Of a DNA stretch of 54,452 nucleotides, positions 14,361-24,374 are shown in pieces. Both the position numbers and the translations under genes were made by a program. Position 1 is the first letter of the stretch, and each line of letters starts with the position of its first letter. Under the pieces are notes generated by a model. It did not search any database and was not told the DNA's origin. It saw only the letters and a program-made list of their open reading frames with translations. This DNA comes from Acidobacteriota bacterium. Lineage in GTDB: Bacteria; Acidobacteriota; Terriglobia; Terriglobales; Acidobacteriaceae. Location: contig QIAN01000077.1 of NCBI GenBank assembly GCA_003225005.1, positions 1-54,452 of the forward strand, written 5' to 3'.

Positions 14361-17105
14361 TCATGCGGGGCGGAGCTTTTCCCAATTCGCTATCACCCGC
14401 GCCTTCAACTCCGCAGTCAGCTTCTCATACGCCGCTTCTGACGCCTCTGATTCGGGCGGCGGATAAATCGGATTGCCGAACTCGATCTTCAGCGGCTTGA
14501 AACCTTGAAACGACCTGTTCCTCGGCCACACGTCGTGGAAGCCCTCGATCGCCACCGGCACGACGGGAACCTGCAGGTGGGTAGCGAGAATCGCCGCCCC
14601 CTTCTTGAAGACTTTTGGTGTGCCGTCAATTGAGCGTTCGCCTTCGGGATAAAGCATGAGCACCCGTCTGTGTCGCAGCCCGAAGGCCCCCGAGCGCATA
14701 GCAGGAATGAGGTGTGCGTCCGGGTCCACTACGACCACCCTGATCCAGCGCGCCAGCCGCCGCATGATTCCACCGCCAAAGATGTCACTCGTCCCAACGG
14801 CGAAGAGGTGGTAGAAGACTTCTTTCGGCAAAATACTGGCCATCACCAGAGGATCGAGGTAGCTCTGGTGATTCGAACAGAGAATGTAAGGACCGTTTCC
14901 GGGCAACTTCTCGATCCCCTGCACGTGCAAATCAAAACAGTCCAGAGCAATCATTTGCAGCAGGCGTGACGACAAGTACAAAGCCCTGTCGGTGACCGGC
15001 TGTGGCTTCGACAGCGCCAGGATTTCAGGATCATCCGGGTCCTCCGCCAGAATCGCCCTCCAACCGGCGAACGTGGACGTCTTTCTTTCTGGCCCGCTTT
15101 CGATTCCGGCACCTTCGAGCACCGCGTCCACCAGATCGCGCACGGTGTAGATCTCTGCCAGTCGCGACTCTTCGATGTCGCTGCCTAATGCACCTTCGAG
15201 GTGGCTCAGCAATTCGACCCGTTGCATGGAATCAAGCCCGAGATCGAGCTCAAGGTTATGGCTGGGTCGAATGGCCGACGTCGCCGTCCGGGCCGATTCG
15301 CGCACAATCTCGAGTGCGCACTTAACCTCTGGTCGCTCGAGCCACTGGTTTTCGTCACCCGTGAGAGGTTGTTCCAGGGGTACGTCAGAATCAGCGCTGG
15401 TACCCCGTGCCCGCGTTGTACGAACACGCTTCTCAATTTCAAAACGCTTCAGCTTGCGGGTTGTAGTGCGGGGCAGATCGTCCTGCCATATCTCGTAACC
15501 GCCGATGCGCTTGGTAGAGGCAATCTGCGAAGAAAGTCCTTCGATGTCGAAGCGGATGACTTCCTTTGCGTTGACGATCTTTCGCTGCCTGAGCGTGTCG
15601 AAATTGGGAACGACAACAGCGTGCAACCGATCCCCGGTACCGTCACCTGGACGACCTTCGAGACCGATGACCGCGATTTCCTTGATGAATGGCGACTTCA
15701 AATAGTGCGCCTCGATCTCTTCGGGGTAGATGTTCTTGCCATTGCTGAGTACGATGACTTCTTTCTTGCGTCCCGTGAGGAACAAATTGCCGTGCGCATC
15801 GAAGTAACCGAGATCGCCAGTCAGAAACCAGCCATCGCGCATGACGGCAGCGGTCGCGTCCGGCCGGCTCCAGTAGCTTTTCATCACAATTGCGCCGCGT
15901 AGCGCGACTTCGCCGACGCTCGGCCCGCCGTCTTCTTGAGCCGCGTCGACAATCTTCGCCTCCACTCCCTTCAGCGCCTGTCCGACAGAGCCGATCACGT
16001 TGTCGTGAGGCGAGTTGGCGAAGGCGGCACCGCTGGTTTCGGTGAGGCCATAGGCTTGAAGAACGTCGATGCCCAGGGCATAAAAGTCATACGCAATGGC
16101 AGGATCGAAACGCGATCCACCCGTGGCCAGGTAGCGCATCTTCTTGCCCAGAGTTTCTTGCACTTTCGAGAAAAACATCGGACCGGCATTGATTCCAACT
16201 TGGCGCAGTGAACGGTTGAAGGTCAGCAAGGCCTTGAAAGCCTTCCGTGCAAAGGGGCCCCGCTTGGCGACCTCCTGAAAAATTCGCTCGTGAATCAGGT
16301 AGTAAAACTGGGGCACAACTGCAAAAGCGGTAATGTTGCGCTCGCGCAGTGCTCGCATCAACTCGGTGGTGTTTAGAGTTTCCAGATAGACCACCCGCGA
16401 TCCCTTCACTAATGGCAAAAGCAAGTTAGCCATCTGCGCCAGCACGTGAAACAGCGGCAGCACGCCAAGCAGGGCATCGCTGGCTCCAATGTCCACCCAA
16501 TTGAAGACAGCTTCGACCTCGGCCAGCACATTGGCGTGCGTGAGCATTACGCCTTTGGGGTCGGATGTTGTACCTGACGTATAGAGGAGGGAAGCGAGAT
16601 CGTCAGGTTTTGAGTTTACGGGAGTGAATTTCCCCGGGCCCGCACTGAAGATGGCCGACAGATTTCCCATCGAGCGTTCGGGAACAGAAGTCTGTTTGAG
16701 GCGTTCCGGATCCATCAGCACCACAGGTGCCGCCAGACCCTCGACTGCCTGCCGTGCAACCGTCGCATGCTTCGCGTCGCAGAAAAGCGCTGAGCTGCCG
16801 CTATCTTTCAGCAGCTTGGCGACTTGGTCGGCATGCAATGCGGTGTCGAGCGGAACGGCAGCGCAACCTGCGGCGATGATCCCTAAATACACAGCTACCC
16901 AACGAGGATGGTTATCGGCCAAAATTGCCAGCCGCGTGCCGCGTGCGAAGCCATTCTCGGTCACCCATCGCCCCACGGACTCGGCCATCTGACGGACTTC
17001 CGCGTAGGTGTAACCTTCAAGGTGGTCGTGCCCCTGAAGTTCAACAGCGGGGTTGTTTGGCCACCGCTCCGCGCACTCAACGAAGCGGTCGTAGAAAGTT
17101 GGCAT
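14361..17105 (-). CDS. Trifunctional acyl-CoA/acyl-ACP synthetase - acyl carrier domain - PlsC acyltransferase fusion
   Basis: 914 residues with three domains in order. An AMP-binding acyl activation domain (~10-560) has the nucleotide motif LLYTSGTTSDPKGVMLTH, AYGLTETSG and YFDAHGNLFLTGRKKEVIVLSNGKN (split here from longer motifs). A carrier domain (~590-670) has the phosphopantetheine site LELDLGLDSMQRVELL. A PlsC-type 1-acylglycerol-3-phosphate acyltransferase domain (~705-910) has NHQSYLDP (Hx4D) and LYPEGERSIDG. The layout suggests that a fatty acid is activated, held on the built-in carrier and passed to a glycerophospholipid acceptor, as in Aas-type lysophospholipid recycling but with its own carrier. 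It is convergent with the recombinase genes and probably monocistronic. Confidence 0.9.
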   Translation of the reverse strand: MPTFYDRFVECAERWPNNPAVELQGHDHLEGYTYAEVRQMAESVGRWVTENGFARGTRLAILADNHPRWVAVYLGIIAAGCAAVPLDTALHADQVAKLLKDSGSSALFCDAKHATVARQAVEGLAAPVVLMDPERLKQTSVPERSMGNLSAIFSAGPGKFTPVNSKPDDLASLLYTSGTTSDPKGVMLTHANVLAEVEAVFNWVDIGASDALLGVLPLFHVLAQMANLLLPLVKGSRVVYLETLNTTELMRALRERNITAFAVVPQFYYLIHERIFQEVAKRGPFARKAFKALLTFNRSLRQVGINAGPMFFSKVQETLGKKMRYLATGGSRFDPAIAYDFYALGIDVLQAYGLTETSGAAFANSPHDNVIGSVGQALKGVEAKIVDAAQEDGGPSVGEVALRGAIVMKSYWSRPDATAAVMRDGWFLTGDLGYFDAHGNLFLTGRKKEVIVLSNGKNIYPEEIEAHYLKSPFIKEIAVIGLEGRPGDGTGDRLHAVVVPNFDTLRQRKIVNAKEVIRFDIEGLSSQIASTKRIGGYEIWQDDLPRTTTRKLKRFEIEKRVRTTRARGTSADSDVPLEQPLTGDENQWLERPEVKCALEIVRESARTATSAIRPSHNLELDLGLDSMQRVELLSHLEGALGSDIEESRLAEIYTVRDLVDAVLEGAGIESGPERKTSTFAGWRAILAEDPDDPEILALSKPQPVTDRALYLSSRLLQMIALDCFDLHVQGIEKLPGNGPYILCSNHQSYLDPLVMASILPKEVFYHLFAVGTSDIFGGGIMRRLARWIRVVVVDPDAHLIPAMRSGAFGLRHRRVLMLYPEGERSIDGTPKVFKKGAAILATHLQVPVVPVAIEGFHDVWPRNRSFQGFKPLKIEFGNPIYPPPESEASEAAYEKLTAELKARVIANWEKLRPA

Positions 17106-17380
17106 CGGGTGGTCGGGAAAATATACATGAAATCCGCTGCATCCGTGGTTTGCCAGCGGTCAATTTCTGGAATCTTAGAGCGCTGGAGGTCGCTGAGGTC
17201 TCGCAGAACAACGTGGAGGATGGCTTCTCACTACTCCCTCGGACCAGACCTGAGAGTGCGCCAGGCTTTAGGATGTACTACACCGCTCCTTCCGCGCGTT
17301 CATGGCATCCAAATATGCTAGGCTTTTAACAGCCAGTGCTGATGCGGCGGTTGTTCCCGCCCTCAGAAGGATTGTCAAGG

Positions 17381-20300
17381 TTGATTAACTCTCTGATAGC
17401 CAAGATTTTCGGGACCAAGAACGAGCGGGTCATCAAGGCGCTGATGCCTCAAGTTGAGGCCATCAATGCGCTCGAGCCCAAGATGCAGAAGCTCGCCGAC
17501 CCTGAACTGCGCACCAAGACAGACGAGTTTCGCCAGCGCATCCAGGAGCGGCTGAGTCGGTTCGACGTCGAAGGTAGCGATCCCACAGCGGAGGTGGAAG
17601 TCGACGCCGAGGCCGACGGAGAGCCCGATCCTGATCGACGGAAGCGGCTTGAAAAAGAGCGATACGACACTCTACAGGAAGTCCTCAACGAAATTCTTCC
17701 CGAAGCTTTCGCCGTGGTGCGCGAAGCCGGACGCCGCGTGCTCAACATGCGTCACTTCGATGTGCAGCTGATCGGTGGCATGGTGCTGCACCAAGGTACT
17801 ATCTCCGAAATGAAGACCGGCGAAGGCAAAACCCTGGTTGCCACACTGCCTGTCTATCTCAATGCCCTTAGCGGCCGCGGTGTGCACGTGGTTACGGTCA
17901 ACGACTATCTGGCCAAACGCGACTCGGAATGGATGGGCAAGCTCTATCGTTTTCTCGGCCTGACCGTCGGTGTGATCGTGCATGATCTCGATGATGAAGA
18001 ACGCCGCGCCGTATACGCCGCCGACGTCACATACGGCACCAACAATGAGTTCGGCTTCGATTATCTGCGCGACAACATGAAGTTCGACCTTAAAGACTGC
18101 GTGCAGCGCGGACATCACTACGCCATCGTCGATGAAGTCGATTCGATCCTTATCGATGAGGCCCGTACGCCACTGATCATCTCGGGCGCCAGCGAGGAAT
18201 CGACTGACAAGTATTACAAAGTAAACCGCATCATCCCCAAGTTGGAAAAGGGCCAGGAGATCGAAGGACCTCCGGGCGAGCCTGCGCAACTCACCGGCGA
18301 TTTCGTGGTCGACGAGAAGCACCGCAACATCACCGTCACCGAAGAAGGTTGGGAAAAGGTCGAGCAACTGCTGGGCATCGGCAACATTGCCGACCCGGAG
18401 AATTGGCCGCTCAAGCATCACGTCGAAACCGCCATCAAAGCGCATGCCCTATACCGCCGCGACGTGGAGTACGTCATCAAGGACGGTGAAGTCATCATTG
18501 TGGATGAATTCACCGGCCGCATGATGCCGGGACGGCGGTGGTCTGACGGCCTGCATCAGGCAATTGAGGCCAAGGAAGGCGTGAAGATCGAGCGCGAGAA
18601 TCAGACGCTCGCCACCATCACTTTCCAGAATTATTTCCGCATGTTCAAAAAGTTGGCTGGCATGACCGGTACGGCGGAGACCGAAGCCACGGAATTCGAC
18701 AAGATATACAAGCTGGAAGTCGTGGTGATTCCCACCAACAAGCAAATGCTGCGGCTGGAGAATCCTGACGTCGTCTACCGCACCGAAAAGGAAAAATACT
18801 TCGCGGCCGCGGATGAAATTCAAAAGCTCAACGAAAGCGGACAACCCGTGCTCGTGGGCACAACATCGATCGAAAAGTCTGAGCGTCTTTCCGAGTTGCT
18901 GAAGAAAAAAGGCATCAAGCACGTAGTCTTGAACGCCAAGTTCCATGAACGCGAAGCCGAAATCGTGGCGCAAGCTGGACGTCACGGTATGGTCACGATC
19001 GCGACCAACATGGCGGGGCGCGGTACCGACATTCTGCTTGGCGGCAATCCTGAATTCATGGCCAAGCAGGAGTTGGTGAAGAAGGGAATCGCGCAGGCTG
19101 TTCGCGTTGCGCAGGGCAAGATTGAAGGTCCACAGGAAGACGGCCAGACCTCGCTGTTTTACTACAACGGGAACGAATACATTGTTCCGACCGACAAGTG
19201 GAGCGAGGCCCTCTACCGCTACAAAGAGCAGACCGACAGAGAACACGACGAAGTCACCGCCGTCGGCGGCCTGCACATTCTCGGTACCGAACGGCACGAG
19301 TCGCGCCGCATTGACAACCAGCTTCGCGGGCGCGCCGGCCGCCAAGGTGATCCCGGCTCTTCACGCTTCTACCTCGCCCTTGAAGATGATCTGATGCGCA
19401 TCTTCGCCAAGGAGTGGGTCTCGAAGTTACTTGAGCGCCTGGGCATGGAAGAGGGTATTCCGATTGAGTCGAAGCTCATCACGCGCCGCATCGAGACGGC
19501 GCAGAAGGCAGTCGAGGCACAACATTTCGAATCCCGCAAACATCTCCTCGAATACGACGACGTAATGAATAAGCAGCGCGAGGCGGTTTACGGTCTGCGC
19601 CGCCGGCTGCTCGAGGGCATGGATCAGAGGGAGCTCATTCTCGAAGATTACGTCTCTGCCATTCTTGGTGATCTGATCAATGAAGATTGCCCGCCCAAAG
19701 CTCACGCTGATGATTGGAATATTAAGGGCCTGAAGGATGCAGTCTTCACTCGATTCGGCGTAGATTTCCTCGCCGAAGGAGTAAAGGCTGACGCGCTGAA
19801 TCGGGAGGAACTCGGCGACGCTGTCTTCGCCAAGCTTAAAGAACGCTACGACGCAAAAGAAAAGTTAATCGGTCCCGAGGCCATGCGGCATCACGAGCGC
19901 ATGATCATGCTCAGCGTGCTTGACTCGCAGTGGAAAGATCATCTGCTGAGCATGGATCACCTCAAGGAAGGTATTGGTCTTCGTGGCTATGGCCAGCATG
20001 ATCCGCTGGTCGAGTACAAACGTGAGTCGTTCGAGATGTTCGAGGCCATGCTGCAACGCTTCCAGGAAGACACCGTGCGCTATCTGTACCTCATGCAGAT
20101 TCTGGAGCGTCCTCCGGATGCGGCTGCTGCTGGCCCACAATCTGGTGGAGCGGCGGGACAAGGTCCGGAGGCAGGCGTGCCCGCGCAACGCGGCGGAGAT
20201 GGGAACGGGCGGCGTCCACCGCGCATGGTCGCTACGTCCGCTGATGACCTGGAAGAAGCTTTCATGCGGCGCAAACGCCGAGAGCTCGAACAGGCTCGCA

Positions 20301-20422
20301 TGGCTGGAGGCGGCGATCAGCAGACTGTGCAGCAGGTTGTGCGCTCACAAGAAAAAGTGGGACGGAATGATCCCTGCCCCTGCGGCTCTGGCAAAAAGTA
20401 TAAGAAGTGCCACGGGGTCTGA
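17381..20422 (+). CDS. secA: Preprotein translocase ATPase SecA
   Basis: About 1013 residues. The motor of the Sec export pathway: it binds SecYEG, uses ATP and pushes unfolded preproteins across the inner membrane. Walker A is visible in [16 protein letters not shown], the DEAD-like box in [16 protein letters not shown], the helicase motifs in [16 protein letters not shown] and [17 protein letters not shown]. The zinc-binding tail [17 protein letters not shown] ends the protein. An acidic insertion ([19 protein letters not shown]) sits at ~70-95. I chose TTG 17381: [11 protein letters not shown] aligns end to end with E. coli MLIKLLTKVFG, and AGAAGG lies ten bases upstream. ATG 17342 or GTG 17336 in the same frame would add 13-15 residues. 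Confidence 0.97.
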   Translation: MINSLIAKIFGTKNERVIKALMPQVEAINALEPKMQKLADPELRTKTDEFRQRIQERLSRFDVEGSDPTAEVEVDAEADGEPDPDRRKRLEKERYDTLQEVLNEILPEAFAVVREAGRRVLNMRHFDVQLIGGMVLHQGTISEMKTGEGKTLVATLPVYLNALSGRGVHVVTVNDYLAKRDSEWMGKLYRFLGLTVGVIVHDLDDEERRAVYAADVTYGTNNEFGFDYLRDNMKFDLKDCVQRGHHYAIVDEVDSILIDEARTPLIISGASEESTDKYYKVNRIIPKLEKGQEIEGPPGEPAQLTGDFVVDEKHRNITVTEEGWEKVEQLLGIGNIADPENWPLKHHVETAIKAHALYRRDVEYVIKDGEVIIVDEFTGRMMPGRRWSDGLHQAIEAKEGVKIERENQTLATITFQNYFRMFKKLAGMTGTAETEATEFDKIYKLEVVVIPTNKQMLRLENPDVVYRTEKEKYFAAADEIQKLNESGQPVLVGTTSIEKSERLSELLKKKGIKHVVLNAKFHEREAEIVAQAGRHGMVTIATNMAGRGTDILLGGNPEFMAKQELVKKGIAQAVRVAQGKIEGPQEDGQTSLFYYNGNEYIVPTDKWSEALYRYKEQTDREHDEVTAVGGLHILGTERHESRRIDNQLRGRAGRQGDPGSSRFYLALEDDLMRIFAKEWVSKLLERLGMEEGIPIESKLITRRIETAQKAVEAQHFESRKHLLEYDDVMNKQREAVYGLRRRLLEGMDQRELILEDYVSAILGDLINEDCPPKAHADDWNIKGLKDAVFTRFGVDFLAEGVKADALNREELGDAVFAKLKERYDAKEKLIGPEAMRHHERMIMLSVLDSQWKDHLLSMDHLKEGIGLRGYGQHDPLVEYKRESFEMFEAMLQRFQEDTVRYLYLMQILERPPDAAAAGPQSGGAAGQGPEAGVPAQRGGDGNGRRPPRMVATSADDLEEAFMRRKRRELEQARMAGGGDQQTVQQVVRSQEKVGRNDPCPCGSGKKYKKCHGV

Positions 20423-20471
20423 GTTACCAAGAATGGCGTGTGATAGTTCCTTTGCCGTCGCTGCGAAGCGG

Positions 20472-21038
20472 CTAGTTGTGGCCTTTCTTAACCACTTGGA
20501 ACGTCATCTCCTGCGCGCGACTCCTTGTTCCCCTCTTCCACTCGGCAAATAACGTCGCATAATTCTTAGTTATGTAATCGGCATGATTCACGCCAAGCTT
20601 CTTTGCGGTCGCGTCAATCCATCGCGACGATCCCTCGATCTCGCAAAAATTACCGATCGGCGTTTCATCCACCACGACTTCCCCCTCACTGTCCGTCCAT
20701 TCCTGACGAAATTTTTCATAGCGGAATGACGGTGAGTATCCCAGGGCCCGCAGGATCGCATCCATCAATTTCCCGTCGCTGACGCCAGTCTCCAACTCGT
20801 CCCGGGTGCTGTGCCGCCCAATTTCCCCTTTGCTTTTAAAGGTCAGTTTCCACTCCAAGCCGTATTGCCGCAGCCGCAACAGCTCCCGGTGTTTGCGGAG
20901 AACGCCGCCGGGCAAGTCATAGAGCGTATTCATTTCATGGGTACGCCGCGTTTTGAGGCGAAAGCCTGCTGCGCGGAGTTTTCGCCTTAACGTCCGCAGA
21001 TCGCCAACACGAAACTTGACTTCTGTTTCACTACTCAT
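20472..21038 (-). CDS. CYTH domain protein (CyaB / thiamine-triphosphatase-like)
   Basis: 188 residues. The start MSSETEVKFRV carries the ExExK-type metal/phosphate motif of the CYTH superfamily. The tunnel-type beta structure is supported by ELLRLRQYGLEWKLTFKSK, then GEVVVDETPIGNFCEIEG. Members hydrolyse inorganic or organic triphosphates or, in CyaB, make cAMP; the substrate cannot be read from sequence. ATG 21038 is preferred over 21092 because it puts the ExExK strand at the N-terminus as in the family, although no clear ribosome site precedes it. It converges with secA, with only 49 bases between the stops. Confidence 0.88.
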   Translation of the reverse strand: MSSETEVKFRVGDLRTLRRKLRAAGFRLKTRRTHEMNTLYDLPGGVLRKHRELLRLRQYGLEWKLTFKSKGEIGRHSTRDELETGVSDGKLMDAILRALGYSPSFRYEKFRQEWTDSEGEVVVDETPIGNFCEIEGSSRWIDATAKKLGVNHADYITKNYATLFAEWKRGTRSRAQEMTFQVVKKGHN

Positions 21039-21051
21039 TGAGAAGAGTGTA

Positions 21052-22235
21052 TTACGGAATTTGAGCAGACGGTTCCTGAAGACGGCGCGCAATTCCAGAG
21101 ATGGATGGCTTCATTTTTCTCTTCCACACTACCGGCTCAACCGGACCGACGACGAGTCCCCATTGAAGCGCGCCCACCCAGGTGATCGCCGACGTGATCA
21201 GGAAGGGCCAATAAAACCTGCGTGATTGCATTGAGGTGTGAATTGATAAGCCCGAACAATGCCCCCGCAAGCAGCAGCAGCGCCACCAAGAGTCCGTCAG
21301 GCGCGAGCGCGCAGCCAGCAAGGAACAGCCCGTTGCAGATCATTCCCAGGACCATAAAAGTTTTGCGGACACACGTGGCGTCGCGCCAGCGCAAATCCAG
21401 CGATCGGAGAGCCGGCCGCAGAGGAGAGCGGACAAGGCCGCCATCAGAAAGGTCGATCCCCCGACCTTGGCCATGCCATCCACGGGAAAACGGCGCTCAC
21501 TCACCAGGTAAAACGGCAGCCAGGGTAAGCAGAAAATACAGAAAGTAATTGGAGCAGAAATGGCCAATCCAAGATCCCCACGCTGATCGCTTTCTGACAA
21601 TTTCCGAAAGCGCCGGGCCCTGCTTCATGTGCACACGCCGCAAGTGGGAGTGCGCGGCATGCACTGAAGCCACGGAGACAGCCATAACAGACTGACCAGA
21701 GCTAGAACAATAAAGAACGGTCTCCAGCCAAAACGCGCTACCAGCGTCCCGCCGAACAGAATGCCGAAGGCCGGTCCCAGCCTCTGACCGGCTCCAACGA
21801 CGGAGTTGGCGACGCCGCGCTGCCGCTCTACGAAATGGCTGGCGAATATTTTCGCATAGGCGGGGTAGGCGACCGACTCTCCGACGCCCAGAACAACCCG
21901 TATGGCCAGCAAAGCCACAAAGGTGTGTACCACGCCTGTGAAGGCCGTCGCCGCTGACCAGATAAGAAAGCCGATGGCAAAAACCCACTTCACCTCGAAG
22001 CGGTCTACCAGCCACCCGACGGGGATTTGCATGAAGGAGTATGTCCAGAAGAAAGCGGAGAGCAGGATGCCGAGCTGCGAGGCAGAGAGACCAGTTCGCT
22101 CTTCAGCAGCGGCGCCGCAACAGATAAGTTGGTGCGGTCGATGTAGTTAATAAAAACGGACAGGCCGAGCAATACCAGCACGCGAATCAGGGTTGGCGAG
22201 ATTTTCTTGGTGCTCGAGATGGGGACGGCGGCCAT
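21052..22235 (-). pseudogene. Decayed MFS transporter gene (several frameshifts)
   Basis: Pieces of one major facilitator protein appear in order in different frames of the minus strand. The N-terminus has VFINYIDRTNLSVAAPLLKSEL (given here in shortened form; ~22130-22235), typical of the anion:cation symporter group. Next come MQIPVGWLVDRFEVKWVF to FGWRPFFIVLALVSLLWLSP (~21640-22032), GHFCSNYFLYFLLTL (~21500), LMAALSALLCGRLSDR (~21400), and FMVLGMICNGLFLAGCAL (~21330), ending with GALQWGLVVGP (~21150). At least four frame changes are needed to connect them, so no functional protein is expected. The likely original substrate class is sugar acids or organic anions. Confidence 0.88.
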
Positions 22236-22313
22236 AACCACAAGCCGCACAATACTAAACCCGGTATAGGAATCCTGCCGGGTCGAACCAAAGGGCCAGC
22301 ACCGGTGGCGCCC

Positions 22314-23285
22314 TCACGAAAACGTCGGCAGCTTCACCAGATCATCCTTCGGTACCGACTCCAGCGGCTCCCCTGCTTTGCGCCACGCGGTCAGGCCGCC
22401 GACAATCACAAACGTGTTGAATCCTTTTTCCCGCAGCAGGTGCGCCACCCGGGCGCTGGTCGCTTCACGTGCTCAAGTGCAGTAGAGATAAATATCCTTT
22501 TCCCTGGAAAGATTTTTGATCTCCTCCTCCAGGTTGTTGGGCTCGATGCGAATAGAGCCCTTGATCCGTTCTGTGCCGGAATCGTAGTACCCGTGGCTGC
22601 GAACATCGATGATCAGAAGATTGTTCTTTCCCTCGGAAGCCAGCCGCTGCGCCAGTTCCTGTACCTGCACGCGCGGCACGATGCGATACACGCTGTGCCT
22701 GCGATATTGAACGACACGGTAGATGGCGTAACTTATCAGCGCCGCTACGATCACCGCTTCCATGGCCCGTCCCGCGGCGTGAAAGCCGCGCAGGATCACC
22801 GCCAGAAAATCGCGAGCAATGTAGCCTAGCGCCAAGTAAGAGAGGGCGTAAATGGCGGAACCCAGGAAGTCCAGTTGCAGAAATTGCGTGAAACGCATCT
22901 TCATGCTTCCGGCCAGTGGCGCAGCCATCGTATTCACCCCGGGAATGAACTTGGCAATCACGAGCGTAGTTTTGCCACGCTTGTAGAAAGACTCTGCCGA
23001 GCGCAATATACAAGTTTCCGGATTTACCGAAACGCGGCACAAGAACCCGAGCAGCGCCCATCCCATGTTGCGGCCAAGCACGAACTGCAGGGAATCTCCC
23101 AGCAGCAACGCAGCCAGTGCCACAACAAGCACTGACGGCGCCTGCAGAGCGTGTGAGGCTACCGCCGCCCCAGCTGCGACCAGTGCAATCGCCGCGGGGA
23201 AAGGAAGTCCTATCGCCTCCGCGAACAAAAGTCCGAAAGTTAGGGTGTAACCATGACGAGCCATCAGCCCAGTCAGTTCATTCAT
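22314..23285 (-). CDS. DedA/VTT membrane protein fused to rhodanese, with in-frame TGA (candidate selenocysteine)
   Basis: 323 residues if TGA 22473-22475 is read through, 270 if not. Residues ~1-195 are a DedA (VTT) membrane domain: FAEAIGLPFPAA, GDSLQFVLGRNMGW, FIPGVNTMAAPLAGSM. Residues ~205-323 are a rhodanese domain: NLLIIDVRSHGYYDSG (acidic substrate-loop strand), IYLYC with the presumed catalytic Cys269, then Thr270, TGA at 271, and 52 uninterrupted codons: AREATSARVAHLLREKGF, then FVIVGGLTAWRKAGEPLE. From memory, related DedA-rhodanese fusions carry CxC here, so the TGA would replace the second Cys. A 5-bp GC stem with loop CGGGU starts 16 bases after the TGA. The formate dehydrogenase gene nearby uses TGA for Sec, so readthrough is plausible; a nonsense mutation is the alternative. 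ATG 23285 is preferred over 23375. Confidence 0.72.
22442..22456 (-). promoter_or_regulatory. Candidate bacterial SECIS hairpin
   Basis: On the minus strand GCGCC (22456-22452) pairs with GGCGC (22446-22442) around loop CGGGU. The loop begins 22 bases after the in-frame TGA at 22475-22473 and has G in its second position. These values fit the published general model for bacterial SECIS elements (short stem, loop within roughly 16-37 bases of the UGA, G near the loop start). The stem is short and GC-rich coding sequence often forms such hairpins, so this is supportive only. Confidence 0.45.
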
Positions 23286-23389
23286 AGTCAGTCTTGGATA
23301 GCAAGAATCAGGAAAGGTTTCAGTATATAGGCTAGGTGTTTTACATGTACGTCGCTTCAGGTTGGGAAGTGCCAATGGAGCAGAAACCA

Positions 23390-23408
23390 GGGGCGGCTCG
23401 GCCGCCCC
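23390..23408 (-). terminator. Hairpin, possible terminator of the 23432-23770 gene
   Basis: A perfect 8-bp stem GGGGCGGC/GCCGCCCC with loop TCG lies 24 bases past the stop of the small secreted protein gene. The following minus-strand sequence TGGTTTCTGC has only a weak T tract; on the plus strand TTT follows. Confidence 0.5.
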
Positions 23409-23431
23409 TTTGAGCTCTGTTCTGAGGCCCG

Positions 23432-23770
23432 TTACTTGCTCATGGTTTCGCTCTTCTCACCCTTGAGCATCTTGACGTTCATTACGTGGATCGCATTCTT
23501 ATCCGCGTACACGTGGGCGCTGAGTTGTACATGATGACCATCGTGAGCTTTGAGTTCTTCGGGATTCATAACGTCCCAGCTCTTCTGGTCCTTGTCGCTC
23601 ACGAATGTAACTTTGTCGCCTTCCACTTTGACTGTGCCCTTCAGCGTCTTCAGGGGAGCCGCAGCTGCAGTCTTGTCTGAGGTAGACTGCGACATGGTGT
23701 CCTGCTGTGCAAAGGCAGTGATGCTCATAACAAACGTCAAAGCCAACAAACAAACCATTACCTTTTTCAT
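23432..23770 (-). CDS. Small exported protein, OB-fold-like (DUF5818-type)
   Basis: 112 residues with a clear signal peptide (MKKVMVCLLALTFVMSITAFAQ). The mature part begins with a Ser/Thr/Ala-rich stretch and continues with a small beta domain: LKGTVKVEGDKVTFVSDKD, SWDVMNPEELKAHDGHHVQL, HVMNVKML. This resembles short secreted proteins common in Acidobacteria in which a TVxxxG strand and HxGxxVxL follow each other. AAGGAG lies eight bases before ATG 23770. Function unknown. Confidence 0.82.
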   Translation of the reverse strand: MKKVMVCLLALTFVMSITAFAQQDTMSQSTSDKTAAAAPLKTLKGTVKVEGDKVTFVSDKDQKSWDVMNPEELKAHDGHHVQLSAHVYADKNAIHVMNVKMLKGEKSETMSK

Positions 23771-24063
23771 CGAAAGTCTCCTTTGAGGTTCTTGGAATCC
23801 AGGCCAGATTTCTGTATGGCTGCTTTCATTACGCACTTGGACCCCAAAACGGATCGTTTTCAGTTTTCGGGTACGCTATTCAATGTTTGTGGCCGGCAAG
23901 TGCTGAAGAGTTGCCACGAATCAATTGGAATAAAAGGTTGAGAGCTAGATCTCTTAAACTGTTACTTTCATGGCCGCTGTCTATCTTTATATTTTTTAAT
24001 CAATAGCGATGTTATCAGTCATCGGTGTCAATATGCGCTAGAATGCAGTCTCCGGGGGCAGCC

Positions 24064-24285
24064 ATGAAAAGTCTGCTGGTGGTGGGAGCGGTCGTTCTGA
24101 TCTTGGGCCTTCTGTCTTTTTTTGTTCCGATTCCACACTATGAACACCACGGGGTCAACGCGGGCGACGTGCACATCGGTGTGACCACTGAGCACAACAG
24201 TTTGGTGCCCCCCGTGGTTAGCGTGGTCTTGGTCATCGCGGGAGCAGGTTTGATGATTGCCGGTCGACCGGGGCGACAAAGCTAG
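24064..24285 (+). CDS. Small membrane protein, two helices (DUF3185-like)
   Basis: 73 residues. Two hydrophobic segments (LLVVGAVVLILGLLSFFVPI and VVSVVLVIAGAGLMIAG) flank a short His-containing loop (PHYEHHGVNAGDVHIGVTTE). The arrangement resembles the small DUF3185-type membrane proteins. The frame opens upstream at GTG 24025, but ATG 24064 places the first helix at the N-terminus. The upstream 227 bases are AT-rich and probably hold its promoter. Function unknown. Confidence 0.65.
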   Translation: MKSLLVVGAVVLILGLLSFFVPIPHYEHHGVNAGDVHIGVTTEHNSLVPPVVSVVLVIAGAGLMIAGRPGRQS

Positions 24286-24374
24286 TCCCGTCGGATCTGT
24301 GGCCTTCGAACCATGCCAGTCGGCCCGCCGCCTCCAAATATTCCTGCTCACTGGTGCGATGCCATGAATGGCCC

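Noticed and set aside
17672-18445. 257-codon minus-strand frame inside secA
   Set aside because: Long antisense frames are common in GC-rich genes; secA on the other strand is certain.
18449-19345. 298-codon minus-strand frame inside secA
   Set aside because: Shadow of secA; composition and lack of a start region argue against a gene.
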